Part shown: piece after piece, positions 36,343 through 58,180 of the stretch | Layout of the letters: each line of letters begins with the position of its first letter | How positions within the stretch are numbered: position 1 is the first letter of the stretch | Origin: Ptychodera flava | Lineage: Eukaryota > Hemichordata > Enteropneusta > Ptychoderidae | Assembly: GCF_041260155.1 (NCBI RefSeq) | Contig: NW_027248277.1 | Coordinates: 8,878,175-8,942,174, forward strand | Length of the DNA stretch: 64,000 nucleotides | Direction: 5' to 3' | Program-made: the position numbers and the translations under genes | Notes under the pieces: generated by a model | Told to the model about the DNA's origin: nothing | Databases searched by the model: none | Seen by the model: the letters and a program-made list of their open reading frames with translations, nothing else

Positions 36343-39300
36343 ACAACGAACAAAGCAAGACCAATCTATATTATAGAACTTCCTTCTATTAAGTTATATT
36401 CAACACCAAATACTAGGAATACAGGCAGATACAAACTTGAAGAGTGAACGTATGGATGTGCAGGGATGGAAAAAAGGAAGCCTTAGGTCGAATTTATTAC
36501 ATGCCTCATATATCGAACGTCCCACGCTCCATAGGATTCAATGATAACTTATTGATGACATCGCAGGCTGCATAGTCATCATTTGACTGAACGTGAACAG
36601 GAACTATTTTCAACTCGATACTCTTGGGATTTAAAAATTATCGAATTACATGTTTGACATAGAAAATGCTGATTTTACACAATCGTGCAAAAAAAAAATC
36701 AACAAACCGCATAACAATGATTTTAATATATCAATTATTTGTAGTATTCATTCATTAAACCGGAAAACGAAATTCATTCCGCTGATATTATAGCAGCATC
36801 AGAAAACCAGTACCAGTTAAGCTCTATTCATTCGGAGAAATATAAAACTAAAAATGTTACCTCTTCAATGAGACCACAACAGCTGGTGTGGTAATTTGTA
36901 CTGCTGCTTCTATGCTTCCAGGGAGAGAATTTGCTTCCCATAACAACCAATTGCTATGATATTTCGAAACATACAAGAATTTGTAGTATGAGTTACAAGT
37001 CTGAAATGAGGACTGTTGTATAAAGAGGTATGCTCAACAGCAAATAGGATTGTACAATGATAAGCGAGAAAATGAAATACTAATGTAGTGAAATGAGGTA
37101 TTGCATGGTATGAAAAACAACAAAAAATCGTAATTTAAACAGATAGATAGTTTTGATTTAGTGGCGGATTGTATGAACCAGAATTTTGACTGTGAAAGAT
37201 CATAAATTATTTTATATTAATAAAGTGCTCTTCTTTGTTGATATTTGTTTGCCATCATGTTTTGAAGATTTCTACGCGATATCCCACACTAAATACATTT
37301 TAACAGATTTACAAAATGTGACTTGATCTCCATCAACTCATAGTGTACGCGAAAGCCAAGATATGGCACATGAGTGACGTCACTGTTGGCATTCACAATC
37401 ATGTAGAAATAAGTGACATCTTTATCACATAGCTATCGATTTTGAACAAACATGTGAACTTAGTCGAATTGGACAGTAGTGACAAGTAACGTGCATGCGT
37501 GAGGCAAAGTCAGACAGCAAATCAAATTTTGATTGATTGTGACATTTCGAGAAAATAGGAACTATGTCAATTGGTGTCCATTTCATCACGATAACATAAA
37601 CATTGGATTGAAGAGCCACTGAAGTAGTTAACAAGGATTTATCAGTGTTTGTTGAAGTATGAGGGGATCGTTTATTACACCAGTCTTTCTAGGCGTAAAC
37701 TTTCAACTGTGGATAATACAGTACATTTACATTCCGATAGGACATTTTAGTTCCAGCTGCGGAAATAACACAACGTTGATAGCGAATAAAATCCAACGAC
37801 AAAATGAACATATTTCATGTTGACAAATAAAGTTGTGAAACATCAAACAACAAACACAATATGTCGACACAAATGTCCTTGACATAATCCACACAAAATG
37901 TGTTGATAACCTAGACATGCTGTAATGATATCAACTCATTTAACAATTGTTTAGTAAACCAGGGCAACAAGTTGGGAAAGACTGTCGCTGAAAGATCTTT
38001 CACTAATTTGCTAGACATGACGGAGACTCTTATCTATGCAGAGACAAAACACCAATGCCAGAACTCAGTGAGTGCCTTTACAAGTGAGCTTACAGGCGTT
38101 TAACCACTCACTCCGTAAACATTGCTGATTATGTATTTCAACACATTAATACTATGTTTACTAGCCCAAATCACATATAGTCAGAACATGAAGACTTTAT
38201 TTTTATTTGAATTTTTGAAAGTAAAATATCTTACAACAGTTGACTGTGTTGTCCACTGATAAAAAATTGGTATTAAAATGATCTTCCTTTCGAGCATGAG
38301 TTGAACCCGGGCTGAAATACGACCCCTTCTACTCCTACAGACTCTGATAGCACTTTGTTAATCACTTTAATGGCCCCGCAATCCAATTTTTATGTTATCA
38401 AGATTAAATTTACACCAAAGGACGCTGTTACTCTATGCCTGAAATGTCACACTCAATCGATCGACAGTAATTTAATTCCAAACAAACAAAAAAGGAACGA
38501 AGGTAAGAATTATGGGTCAAATTTACCAACAAATGTTGTTGACACCACTTACAAACAGTTACAGCTATTATAATACGTTAATGTAGGTTTGAATGTACTT
38601 CTAAAGGTTTTCAAAGCGCTACATGTGAGCTTCAGATATCATGTTAGTGTTTGATTTCGATCCTGCAATATCATAAATTTAAGATTTTTTGAAATCGTGT
38701 CCGAATACGATGATCACTCACGATCTTCACATTCAATAGGAAGGAAATCCGAATAAATACGTTTGCGAATTGTTTTACCGAATAACCTAAGACAGTAATT
38801 TGTCACTACAAGAAACATCTTAGATGATTTAAACAAATCTGAATGAGCCCATATTGGACACGTCACTCTGAAACAATTATCATAGTTCTTTATGAAAACG
38901 GTTCAACCTTCATTATCAGGACCTTTCACTTTTATTCTTTAAAATACAGTTCTGCATGGAAATATGACAAAAACGTTAGTTTCACGATAGTCATGATTTG
39001 AGACAAACGACATACAGTTATAAAAATACATACAGTTCGGACTTGGTTTCCAAGGAGCTATGTAATAGTTACCGTCTCTATCGGAATCAAATTAGAATTT
39101 TCTTTGAAACCATTCAGTTTGATAAATCAAGGGAGCTCCAACACATAAACGTATGATTTGCAAGCTGATCAGTATTTTGTATTTCTGTACTTGTTTCATG
39201 TCTACATTAGTGTGATTTGAGCTGCTCTATTAGAAGTAAAACTTGAATGTCATGCGAAAAGACATCTCCACGCAGACATGTGGGCTATGATAACATATCA

Positions 39301-39507
39301 CTTGTTTTGCTGCATCTATGTGCCGAAATATTAGACAAGTTTAATTTTATATGTTAAGGACAGTTCTTCCAATCACTCGGTTTGACTGTGGTTGAAGTTA
39401 CTTACCTCCTTTCGTTGCAGCCATTGTTTATGGACATATAAGCTGGTAGACACGACGCACAACAGCACACAACCTTGCAATATATTCCTGTAAGTGCGCT
39501 GCGACAT
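23987..39507 (-). CDS. gene A: fucosyltransferase-like type II membrane protein, five exons, 448 aa
   Basis: The coding exons are 39507-39406, 33006-32216, 27485-27314, 25512-25374 and 24129-23987, joined in phases 0, 2, 0 and 1 with GT-AG borders; the 1347 bases are exactly 449 codons with stop. Residues 1-8 are a short basic tail and about 9-25 a membrane anchor, giving a type II protein, probably in the Golgi. Then come a Lys/Gln-rich stem to about 90, GGANHQ at 105-110 and NRTLV at 125-129, YLAYHWR at 285-291, ECIYLA at 344-349 and [13 protein letters not shown] at 405-417. The order recalls GDP-fucose O-fucosyltransferases (GG-x-N-x-Q, H-x-R and a late Ser-rich motif). Family assignment is inferred, and donor and acceptor are unknown. 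Potential N-glycosylation sites are N125, N152, N179, N249 and N292. Further exons inside the long intron 1 cannot be excluded. Confidence 0.8.
24785..25250. repeat. interspersed repeat in intron 4, copy in A
   Basis: The repeat starts GGTTATTACCCAAT, contains a degenerate hairpin around GTCAAACAAGAGACGAAGTC and ends near GGGCATATGATA. Homologues are at about 44180-44645 (B intron 4), 62910-63355 (C intron 4) and 45022-45750 (B intron 3). Confidence 0.65.
25374..25512 (-). CDS. gene A exon 4
   Basis: The exon is 139 bases, from the acceptor TTTCCAG to the donor ATGA|GTGAGT. It encodes [18 protein letters not shown] and ends EQEISM. Length, phase and both splice sites are conserved in B and C. 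Confidence 0.87.
25570..26157. mobile_element. TTAA-flanked inverted-repeat element with a LINE tail inside
   Basis: The left end is AGGGACATTAGCTGTAAC and the right end its complement with changes in the last six bases. TTAA flanks it at 25566-25569 and 26158-26161. Unit C at about 63654 has the same intron sequence without it (TCAA at the site), which proves an insertion in A. At 25790-26040 it contains the 3' end of an L2/CR1-type LINE ending in (ATT)n. Confidence 0.78.
25790..26040 (+). mobile_element. 3' end fragment of an L2/CR1-type LINE
   Basis: The fragment encodes a [14 protein letters not shown]-type C-terminal tail, like the one at about 9090-9150. It is followed by an A+T-rich tail and (ATT)n. 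It is the same family as the LINE at 6948-9351, reduced to about 250 bp. Confidence 0.75.
26762..27145. mobile_element. TTAA-flanked foldback MITE in gene A intron 3
   Basis: The ends are AGGGGAAGTTCACCAAGGAT and its complement. The right flank is TTAA (27146-27149) and the left flank TGAA, a mutated copy. Unit B retains the empty site near 46394 (GTGTTAAGAGACAG), so insertion followed the duplication. Confidence 0.85.
27314..27485 (-). CDS. gene A exon 3
   Basis: The exon is 172 bases, from the acceptor TACAG to the donor TTG|GTAAGT. It encodes [10 protein letters not shown] through ACPLWAL. An alternative acceptor five bases upstream is not conserved in B and was rejected. Confidence 0.87.
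28294..29440. repeat. interspersed repeat with GC-rich hairpin head, copy 1
   Basis: The copy begins with a hairpin (28294-28386) with arms TTACGGCCCTGATACGGCTT and complement. It continues collinearly with 31342-32085. The last part, ending CCCATAGCTTTACACAGGCAC, also matches 58975-59210. A separate MITE (28860-29020) interrupts it. Confidence 0.7.
28860..29020. mobile_element. MITE with 30-bp inverted ends
   Basis: The left end GTGCTTGTCACTGAGGCGGG and the following GACCAGCCAAT are matched exactly by the complement at the right end. It is absent from the matching part of the copy at 31342-32085, so it inserted into the older repeat. I could not define the target duplication. Confidence 0.7.
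29680..30310 (-). pseudogene. LINE reverse-transcriptase C-terminal fragment (jockey-like)
   Basis: On the minus strand, 30305-29949 encodes a LGFIKRSCK and [12 protein letters not shown] type sequence, typical of the region after the RT domain in jockey-like LINEs. A frameshift near 29960 leads into a further 80-odd codons of the same protein down to about 29690. It is an isolated relic inside intron 2 of gene A. Confidence 0.78.
31006..31144. repeat. foldback MITE with perfect inner hairpin
   Basis: The inner arms GTGACGTAATGACCGTGTCA and complement (31038-31098) and the outer arms TATTATTCCCTAATATTT and complement are separated by a short asymmetric stretch. It contains two TGACGTAA, CRE-like, sites by virtue of the palindrome. 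Confidence 0.7.
31342..32085. repeat. interspersed repeat with GC-rich hairpin head, copy 2
   Basis: This is collinear with 28294-29440 after removal of the insert there. The head hairpin spans 31342-31466 with a longer loop rich in CGAGG and CCGTACG. The element ends about 130 bp downstream of the exon 2 donor of gene A. Confidence 0.7.
32216..33006 (-). CDS. gene A exon 2, main catalytic-domain exon
   Basis: The exon is 791 bases, from the acceptor CATCTGCAG (33015-33007) to the donor GTATGT at 32215-32210. It encodes residues 35-297 and the first two bases of codon 298. It is the same length in B, where I count 42 amino-acid differences over 263 residues, concentrated in the stem and around residues 193-200. 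Confidence 0.9.
33007..39405. other. intron 1 of gene A
   Basis: The intron is 6.4 kb and aligns with B intron 1 over most of its length. It contains the (TA)n tract at 36201-36340. A block at about 34780-34940, very similar to 50430-50600, includes a short open segment before a GTAAAA donor-like site; the frame is not clearly kept in both copies, so I do not call it an exon. Confidence 0.6.
36201..36340. repeat. (TA)n microsatellite with interruptions
   Basis: The TA runs are broken by three CAATTA interruptions. The run sits in intron 1 of gene A, at a position related to the (TG)n(TA)n tract at 51510-51621 in B. Confidence 0.95.
39406..39507 (-). CDS. gene A exon 1, signal anchor
   Basis: The exon holds the ATG at 39507 and 34 codons, starting MSQRTYR and followed by a hydrophobic anchor. 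It ends GAG|GTAAGT, phase 0. The matching exon in B starts at 53944 and has the same length and splice site. Confidence 0.85.
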
Positions 39508-39799
39508 GTTCCATCCTTGCCAGATGAAATAGATATGTCTCTCTCTTATTTATTTGCATGCAGCAGACGAGAATGTCGTCACCAACCAAAAGATTTGGCT
39601 GACACAGTCCTACCGATGTGCACAGATGTTGTTTAATCTTCTTTCCTAACCTCTGACATAATGTGACAGAATGAGACTCAGGTGGTGAAATAGACAGAGA
39701 GACAGAGATACCAGATACCCACTCAGACAGCAAGAAAAGATTGAAGCATTAGCACATATGGGAAGCCATGGCTGTTTAAGTGAAGCGAAGTGATGATTT

Positions 39800-40625
39800 G
39801 ATGCACATTTTTTGTCCAGTGATTTGCAGTTGTTATGTGGTGATGCACGTTGGTTATATGGTGACAGGCATTTCTATATGGTGCCGCAGATGTGTTATAT
39901 GGTGATCGGCATTTGTTATATGGTGATGCGCATTTGCTATATGGTGATGAGCATTCGTTATATGTTGATGGTCATTTGCTATATGGCGATGGCAATTGTT
40001 ATTTAGTGATGGGCATTTGTTATATAGTGATGGGCATTTGTTATATGGTAATGCAGATTTGTTATATGGTGATCGGCATTTGTTATATGGTGATTGGCAT
40101 TTGCTATATGGTGATATGCATTTGTTATATGGTAATGCAGATTTGTTATGGTAATCGGCATTTGTTATATGGTGATGTGTATTTGTTATATGATGATGGG
40201 CATTTGTTATATGGTGATGTGTATTTGGTATATGGTGATAGGCATGTGTGACATGGCAATTGTTATAAGTTTATGGGCAATCGTTATAGAGTGAGGTGCA
40301 ATAGTTGTTATATAGCGATGGGCATTGGTAATATGATGATGGACATTTGTTATATGGTGATGGGTGATGGTGATGGGCATTTGTTATACAGTGATGAGCA
40401 TTTGTTACATTATGATGGACATTTTTTTATATTGTGATTGGCATTTATTATACTGTGATGTGCACTTGTTTTATTGTCATGTTCATTCATCATCTTATGA
40501 TGTAGATTTGTATATGGTGATTTACCATCAGTATATTGTGATGTGGATACGTTATGCGCATCACCATATAATGAATACTCATCACGATATAACAAATGCT
40601 GATCACCATATAACAAATCTGCATG
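39800..40625. repeat. 21-bp-period minisatellite upstream of gene A
   Basis: The unit is close to CATTTGTTATATGGTGATGGG, with many variants over about 800 bp. The last part (about 40550-40625) carries the unit in inverted orientation. It starts about 300 bp upstream of the gene A ATG. Because 21 is a multiple of three, several frames stay open; this is not coding evidence. Confidence 0.9.
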
Positions 40626-40654
40626 ACCACATCGCCAATTATCGCCAATAATCT

Positions 40655-41225
40655 CAAAACCGAGAAGATTGTTAAGTACTTGGGGTTAATTTAGCTTCAA
40701 ATATTTATTTGAATACACACATTGACAATATAGTTAAAGATGCCAATAGAACTCTCGGAACTCTACTATGAAAACATTGACTTTATCACCCTGGCTCGAT
40801 CAGATTTAGAAGGCTGTTCATCCGTGTGAAATGCCCAAACGAAAACTCTCACTAATAAAATCGAGATGGTGCAACGAAGGGCAGCTCTATTTGCTTCAAA
40901 GAGGTCTAGAAATACAAGTAGTGTTACATCTATGGTGGAAAAGTTACAATGAGAATCAATGCAGTCCAGAAGATTAAAGTATGCTGTATAAGATGATCAG
41001 CAATTGGGTTGATATTCCAGCTTCCGACAATCTTTCGTTTCCTTCAAGGTGTGATCGAGTTATATACCGTTACCAGCTCCGGACATGTAACGATGCAACT
41101 GATACCTACAAATATGGTGTTTTCCAAAATGCTATTTGTCTCTGGAATACCCTGCTGGCTGTTGTTGCCGAAACGCATATGTTTGCTTCTTTCAAACAGG
41201 GTTTTTTAATAGTAAAAATCTAATT
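40655..41225 (+). pseudogene. jockey/CR1-like LINE C-terminal relic
   Basis: KYLGVNLASN and NTHIDNIVKDANRTLGTLL are near 40675-40770, and NWVDIPASDNLSFPSRCDR and CLWNTLLA follow at 41000-41160. These are the usual landmarks after the RT domain of such LINEs. Stops and frame changes break it. It lies between units A and B. Confidence 0.8.
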
Positions 41226-41630
41226 TCAGGGGTTGGTTGTTGAGTTTTTGGGCCACCACTTGAAATAGACTTTAATGAAACTTTGACGCTCTGCCGGAGG
41301 GGTACATCTCCGATAAAACTACTTGGCTGCCGAATTGGTTCAAAGTTGAAAGGCAGAAGGACAGTGGGCTCTTATAGTTGGTTGGTTAGAAAATATGTGT
41401 TATTAATTGTCTTATCGAGGACTAATGACATTGTGACTACACTCCATCACTCATCAGTAATCTACACTCAATGAAAAAACGAAACATTCGATGGCAACTG
41501 TATGACGTCTAGAATGGCAATATAACTTTATTATACTTAGACATTTGTATCAGTTTTAGAGACAGATTGATAAATAAAGGACTACATAAGCCAAGCTAGA
41601 AATAAACAGAAAAAATGCACTAGGGTAACG

Positions 41631-41633
<3 letters not shown>

Positions 41634-41724
<91 letters not shown>
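41634..41724. repeat. (TA)n microsatellite in the 3' flank of gene B
   Basis: This TA run is in the position homologous to 23253-23359 in unit A. Confidence 0.97.
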
Positions 41725-41726
<2 letters not shown>

Positions 41727-42749
41727 ATTTTCGGAAAAACCTTTTTTCGCTGACCAAGTAATGAACTTACCCAAGATACATTTATTAAAGGCACCAATAA
41801 AAACTGTAGAGTCAGCATTTTTTTCGAAATGCTATTTGTACAGAAAAGAATAATTATCTTGCTATATCACAAAATCTAGTAGAATGTAACTATAATAAGA
41901 TACATTTTCCATATCACTTTTCAATCCAAGTCTTTTGTTACTGTTTCAAAAAAACGACAGTATTACAGGGATAGATCCTTGCATTTGAGTGTTTCGTTAT
42001 AAGCTATTTTCATGATTCATGACCCAGTCTCCCTTTTTTTAGTGTCACAAGGGTTGTGAACTTCAACTTCAGGAAGTATGTGGCTCGAAAGTGAAATACC
42101 TAAAGCCCCTGTAGCTGTAACTCTTGAAATTTTTCGACCTGAAAATGGCTTTCTTTTTTCTCTGGTTTTCTTTAAATTCTACAGATTTAATGGATATAGT
42201 CTTCTACCACCGAAAAATTGGACAAGTAAATTTAAACTTAAACAGTTCTTTTGATTTTCCGCCATTTTAAAAAATGGTAATATTACAAAGAAAACATAGC
42301 GTATGGTGTCCCAGTGGAAAACATTCAGCACTATGCATGCATTATATTGGACTACTCTATTGTTTCTATGAAGATTCCAATGCATATATGCACTGCGTAC
42401 TGTGTTTTTTTGCTTTATTTGCATGAGGGCGCCATTTTATGTTTGGGCAAACATTTATTATTCATCTTGCTCAAAATTGCACATGTAGTCACAGTGGACA
42501 GCTTATTCAACCTGTATAAACACTGCTAAATGAGTATATTCCCATGAACTTATTTTGGTTTGGAAGTAAAATCACAAAACAATGCAAACAAGATACAGCT
42601 ATCGGGTCTTTAACCTTTCACTTGAATTTTCGTCAATAATGTTCTTTCCAAATCAAGAATAAAAACCATGTGTCGCCAAGCAATGTTTTGTAGCAGAGAA
42701 ACAAATTACCTAACATTTACCGAAACTTGGCCGAAATGGCCGCTATTCA

Positions 42750-43330
42750 CACAGGCGACCCAAGTATTACTGAGTTTTTCACACTGTTGTCTCTGTCATT
42801 TCTCTTCTTTCTTCATGCTCTGAATGATCGGAATAAATAAAAAATGGTTTATATAACCTAACCTAGCCTCTGTGACTCTTTATTTATTTTACACTCCATT
42901 ACAAGGACGTATATCTCTCATAGTATGAGAGACATACACACATGCTGTAATTAATTAGTCAACACAACTAATTATGCTAATCCGTGGATTTATCAGGGTT
43001 TTTACGGGTTGGTCAACATCGCGAAAGATAGGAATGGTTACTAAAAACGGGTCCTTTTTCATTAACATCACTATCTTTCCGATGTTGACCAACCTCTGAT
43101 AAGTCCGCGGATTAGCATAATTAGTTGTGTTGACTAATTAATTACAGCATGTGTGTATGAGAGATATACGTCCTTGTAATGGAGTGTAAAATAAAGAGTC
43201 ACAGAGGCTGGGTTAGGTTATATAAACTATTTATTTTATTTATTCCGATCATTCAGAGCATGAAGAAAGAAGAGAAATGAAAATGATAGAGAAAATAGTG
43301 GAAAAACTCAGTAATACTTGGGTCGCCTGT
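42750..43330. mobile_element. hAT-like MITE next to the last exon of gene B
   Basis: The ends are CACAGGCGACCCAAGTATTA and its complement; the arms match over about 200 bp each. GCTATTCA flanks it at 42742-42749 and 43331-43338. Both A (near 23950) and C (near 62445) have a single GCTATTCATGGAG at this place, so they are two independent empty sites. It ends 45 bp downstream of the gene B stop codon, so it alters the 3' untranslated region of B only. Confidence 0.9.
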
Positions 43331-43374
43331 GCTATTCATGGAGAAATTAAGCATTTTCTGCTGCCGGGATTTCT

Positions 43375-53944
<10,570 letters not shown>

Positions 53945-54240
53945 GCTCTATCCTTGTCGTATGCAATAGATATGTCTCTCTCCTTTGTATGCATGCAGCA
54001 GAAAAGAATGCTGTCACCAAAAAACAGATTTCGCCAACACTAACCTACCGATGTGCACAGATGCTGGTTTTTTCCTTAATATGTAGTTTAATCTCCTTTT
54101 ATTAAAACCGTTCAGAACAGAACAGAACAGAACAGTGATACAATAGACAGAGAGACCGAGGGGCAAACATACCCGATACCCGATCAGACAGCAAGAAAAG
54201 ACAGAAGAATTAATACATATGGAAAGCCGTGGCTGTTTAA

Positions 54241-54903
54241 GGTTCCAAGACAAGAAATTGACTTTTTTAATCTAACAATTCTCAAGTGGTTAATAAGCTC
54301 AGAACCCCCCTAAATTATACATTTTCTGAACGCCCAGATATAGGGAAACAATTTGGTAACCACAGAGTCACCATTGTTTATATAACTATCACATGACAGG
54401 TAATTTGCATAACCTTTCAAAAATCTGTTTTCTCCAATTGTATGTATTTGTCTCAATACTTTAAAATATCTGACTCAACATGCTGGAATACTGGAACACA
54501 AGCTGTCACAACGCTCCTCCTAAGTGTGTCTCAGATTGTTTATAACTTGCTCATTTTTAGCACAATTTTAAAGAAATTAACTAGGCTTAAATTCGCTGCT
54601 CTGGAAGTTTTTCTTAAAAAAATTATGAGACACACTTTTAAAGATCCCTGGGACAGCTTGCACTCACACAAATTTCAGCCAAATATCTCAAAGCATTGAA
54701 ACAAAACATAGGGAAAACCGATTTTTGAAAGGTTATGCAAATTACCCATCACGTGATAGTTATGTAAACAATGGTGACACTATGGTAACAAAAATGTTTC
54801 TCTATATCTAGGCTTTCGGAAAATATATAATTTACGGGGATTCTGAGCTTATTAACCAATAGATAATCTTTGCTTTGAAAGGTCGATTTCTTGTCTTGGA
54901 ACC
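54241..54903. mobile_element. TTAA-flanked MITE (piggyBac-like) upstream of gene B
   Basis: The ends are GGTTCCAAGACAAGAAAT and its complement, with arms of about 200 bp that match with changes. TTAA flanks it at 54237-54240 and 54904-54907. Unit A has the empty site GGCTGTTTAAGTGAAG at 39771-39786. The element sits about 300 bp upstream of the gene B ATG, between the gene and its minisatellite. Confidence 0.92.
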
Positions 54904-54909
54904 TTAAGT

Positions 54910-55415
54910 GAAGGGAAGTGATGATTTGATGTACATTTGTTATATGTTGATGCACATTTTTGTACAGTGATTGGTATTTGTTATATGCTGATGCACATTT
55001 TTTATATGCTGATAGGCATTTGTTATATGGTGATGAGCATTTTTGTACAGTGATGGGTATTTGTTATATGCTGATGCACATTTTTTATATGCTGATAGGC
55101 ATTTGTTATATGGTAATGGATATTTGTTATATGTTGATGGGTATTTGTTATATGTTGATGGGTATTTGTTATATGGTGATAGGCATTTGTTATATGTTGA
55201 TGCACATTTTTGTACAGTGATTGGTATTTGTTATATGCTGATGCACATTTTTTATATGCTGATAGGCATTTGTTATATGGTGATGAGCATTTTTGTACAG
55301 TGATGGGTATTTGTTATATGCTGATGCACATTTTTTATATGCTGATAGGCATTTGTTATATGGTGATGAGCATTTGTTATATGGTGATGGGTATTTGTTA
55401 TATGGTGATTAGCAT
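54910..55415. repeat. 21-bp-period minisatellite upstream of gene B, with higher-order structure
   Basis: The unit is as at 39800-40625. The phrase TGTACAGTGA recurs at 54961, 55044, 55211 and 55294, so blocks of 83 bp lie within a 250-bp higher-order repeat. Removing the MITE at 54241 puts the array about 300 bp from the ATG, as in gene A. Confidence 0.9.
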
Positions 55416-55769
55416 TTGTGAGGCCAGTAGCCTATTAATTCTTAGGGAGGACTGACTGTCTTGGGAAGTTGTCTTTAGGAATTCCCGCCTGATCGGCGAC
55501 AATTACCCGATAATTTGGACCATAGGAACTGGGTAGACGTGGACTTTGAACGTTGAAGAACCCAGGACGATGCTATCGTGTTAAGAGGACACCATATAGT
55601 TGTAGTTGAATGTATGAACATGGACAGAGACATGTTCGCCGTTTTCTTTTTCCGTTGTTAGAATTGCCGGGTAGTCATTCTATCCCCGTTTTTTACTATA
55701 TTTATCACCTCCCCTCTCACACTATTTAAAACAAGTCATGCTATATTGATAAAATATAAACAAAATAAA
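55416..55769. other. no gene recognised
   Basis: This short stretch follows the minisatellite and has no clear open frame or repeat. Confidence 0.45.
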
Positions 55770-56545
55770 GCTGCAAGCAGCGTTGGCGAGGCCCAAGCTG
55801 TTGCCTCAGTTGGCAGTAATTGCACCGATGACACTATGGGCACAATTTGAGCTTAAATGGTCTTTATGTTCTCGTAAAGAAGCATTTTGAATATCATCTC
55901 ATGGTTATTGTTGATTTTTTTGAAATCCAATACGGCTGCAAAATCACATGATCCATCCATATGTCTTTGGTAAACTGGAAAGTACCCACAGTAAGGATGA
56001 TAAGAGCAAAGTTTCAGTACAAGTGGTGCATTGGTTCTGGAGGAAAAGATTTTTGACTAATATGCGCTGTTCTTTTGCAAAAAGTAATATGGCTGCCAAA
56101 CCACTTGACCGATCCAAATGCTCTTCGCAAACTTGAAAGTGCTAACACTTATGATAACATGTGTAAAAGTTCAATTCAAATGGTTTATTGGTTCTAAAGT
56201 TTCAGATTTTTAAAGGTTAAATTTATCTTTTTTGAAAATTAAAAATGGCGGTCAAGGTAACGTGACCGCATACGATTTTATTGACAAATGTTAAAGAACA
56301 GGAAACATGCTTGCTACACAGCAAATTTCATATTGACCGGACAGGTCACCAGGGAAAGCCACTTTTAAGTTTGGGAAAGTCCAATATAGCCACCTGGTCA
56401 CGAAACTAATTGAAATGCAAGGGTTATAGGTGCTCCACCTCTCATTTGTCCTGATCACTGTTTAAAGTTCTAGAAATGTACATGCAGCAGTTTTCCAGAT
56501 CTAGGCTGGCAAAGAATTGACGGAAGAAGAAGAAAAAGAATTTTG
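55770..56545 (+). repeat. retroposon-like interspersed repeat
   Basis: It begins AAGCTGCAAGCAGCGTTGGC, contains two related blocks (AATACGGCTGCAAAATCAC and AATATGGCTGCCAAACCAC) and ends in a GAAGAAGAAGAAAAAGAA tail near 56525-56545. Such a tail suggests retroposition. It has no coding capacity. I recognise the style but cannot name the family. Confidence 0.4.
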
Positions 56546-58004
56546 ATTTTTCATATGAACGTTTATTACTTAAATTAATCTCCTGTACAGAAAAGTACAT
56601 ATCAAAACAATTCAAATTTTGACACGAAAAGCAAAAATGAAATCAGACAAATGCATAATGGCAAATGATGGTCAATTATTGAAAATACTGAGCAAAGTTG
56701 GACTATTAAAAAACAGCAAAAACTGCAAAGTGGCAAAGACACTGATGCTGGAGCGAGACGGAGAGAACTGGTGAAAAGGCAAACAGGTAGCTATAACACT
56801 TGCAACATGGGCAAAGAAACCAAATAAATCTGAAACAAAGCACAATTTTGTAATTGACAGAAGGCAAGATGCGAGGTGCATGAAAAAAACCGTTGAATGG
56901 GGGAAAGCAAAACAAACTACGAAACATGAAAAAGCGACAGAAATTTGCAAAGAAAAAGGACAAGAACACCTTACATCTTGCAGAAGAAAAGCCACCCAAC
57001 CGCCAATGAGAAGGGATATATTGAGAAAACTCAAATGAAACGAATAGGGGCTCAGCCGACAGGCTTCGGCCCCTAATTGTAGAAAAGCTCGCAGCATGAC
57101 TGAATGTCTTTGTCGGCCGAATTATCTCCTCTCTCAGCCAGAGTCTAACAGCTTACGTCCACCCTGTTGCCATAGTGACTATGGTATTTCCATTCCGAAA
57201 ATCCGAACAGAACAAACACCTGACACTGCATCGCGATGTTTATCTCCAGCATAGATCGGAAAAAACTCTGTACCGTCAGCAAAAAAATCACAAAAGTACA
57301 CACTGCAGTATATCTGTCGATATTAATATCTTAGGAAATTCGCACAGGAACATTGAAAAATTAGTGTGGAGTTCGTCCGCCCCTGATTCGCCTAAGCCTT
57401 ATGCGTCAAAAACTGCAGGTGGTTTTTTTTTGGCCAAACAACTGTCTTGGCTGCGAAGGACTGTGGCCCAAAATATACCGATGTCAAATAGACAAATGCA
57501 AAAGTTACTCTTAGATCCATCCGTTACGAGCCAATTAATCTGCAATGTACACGTCGGCCAAATTGAAGCGAAATAGCCTGGCGATTCAGTATACGTACAC
57601 AGTGCAACAAGTTCCGGTTCCCTTCCGGTCAAGATAGAACAGGTCTGTAAACTATAATATATCCGTCTGATCAAACATTGAGAGTATTGTCGCATACTGT
57701 GAGATGCAAAACATTGATATAAAAACACTCCACAATAAAACTACAACTACTAACGATGATAATGATTAAATAATAAAAGCGTTCACGATGATAAGGCAAT
57801 TCTGTTAATGGAAAAAGACTCTAGACTGAGACACGTCTTTAGCCCCGGTCTCAATCCAAGTTCATGTTATTCATTTCGTGTTAACTCATTACTGGCTATG
57901 CAATTTCAAGCAGAGTTGTTTCGAATTCAGAATCCGCAAAGGTCCTGTTGCTATCGTTGCAAATTCCACGGCTAACTGTAACCTAGCTGCAATAAGTGTA
58001 GCCC
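56546..58004. other. no gene recognised
   Basis: Open segments of 133 and 141 codons (57175-57576 plus, 56672-57097 minus) lack homology, clear splice context and neighbours, and are consistent with chance. Confidence 0.4.
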
Positions 58005-58180
58005 GTGGGCCATGCGCCGGCTTTTTCTGCTTTGTTGGGCGTTATGATATTGTATCATATGTTTATTACCATTGGGTTTCCGGGTGGTGGCTGTGTAGCC
58101 ACGGGCCGGCGCTGCGCTACACAGCCAACACGACAGAAAAAGCCCGGCGCCGGCGCACGGTCCATCGGTTTCAACTTGCA
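58005..58180. repeat. GC-rich inverted repeat
   Basis: GGGCCATGCGCCGGCTTTTT on the left pairs with AAAAAGCCCGGC...GCGCACGGTCC on the right. An inner hairpin has arms GGCTGTGTAGC and complement near 58090-58127. It is likely a decayed MITE; target duplications were not found. Confidence 0.55.

Noticed and set aside
36126-36392. Tyr-Ile repeat proteins
   Set aside because: They are translations of (TA)n microsatellites, as also at 14937, 41582 and 51449.
39812-40651. Long open segments with repeated LLYGD, CYMVM and similar phrases
   Set aside because: They arise from a 21-bp tandem repeat whose period is a multiple of three, so several frames and both strands stay open. This is not a protein.
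54960-55455. Open segments with the same repeated phrases near gene B
   Set aside because: They have the same cause: the minisatellite period keeps the frames open.
56672-57097. 141-codon minus-strand open segment rich in Phe and Cys
   Set aside because: The composition mirrors an A-rich plus strand, and there is no recognisable domain.
57175-57576. 133-codon plus-strand open segment
   Set aside because: It has no homology, domain, splice context or conserved copy, and its length is compatible with chance in a window of this size.
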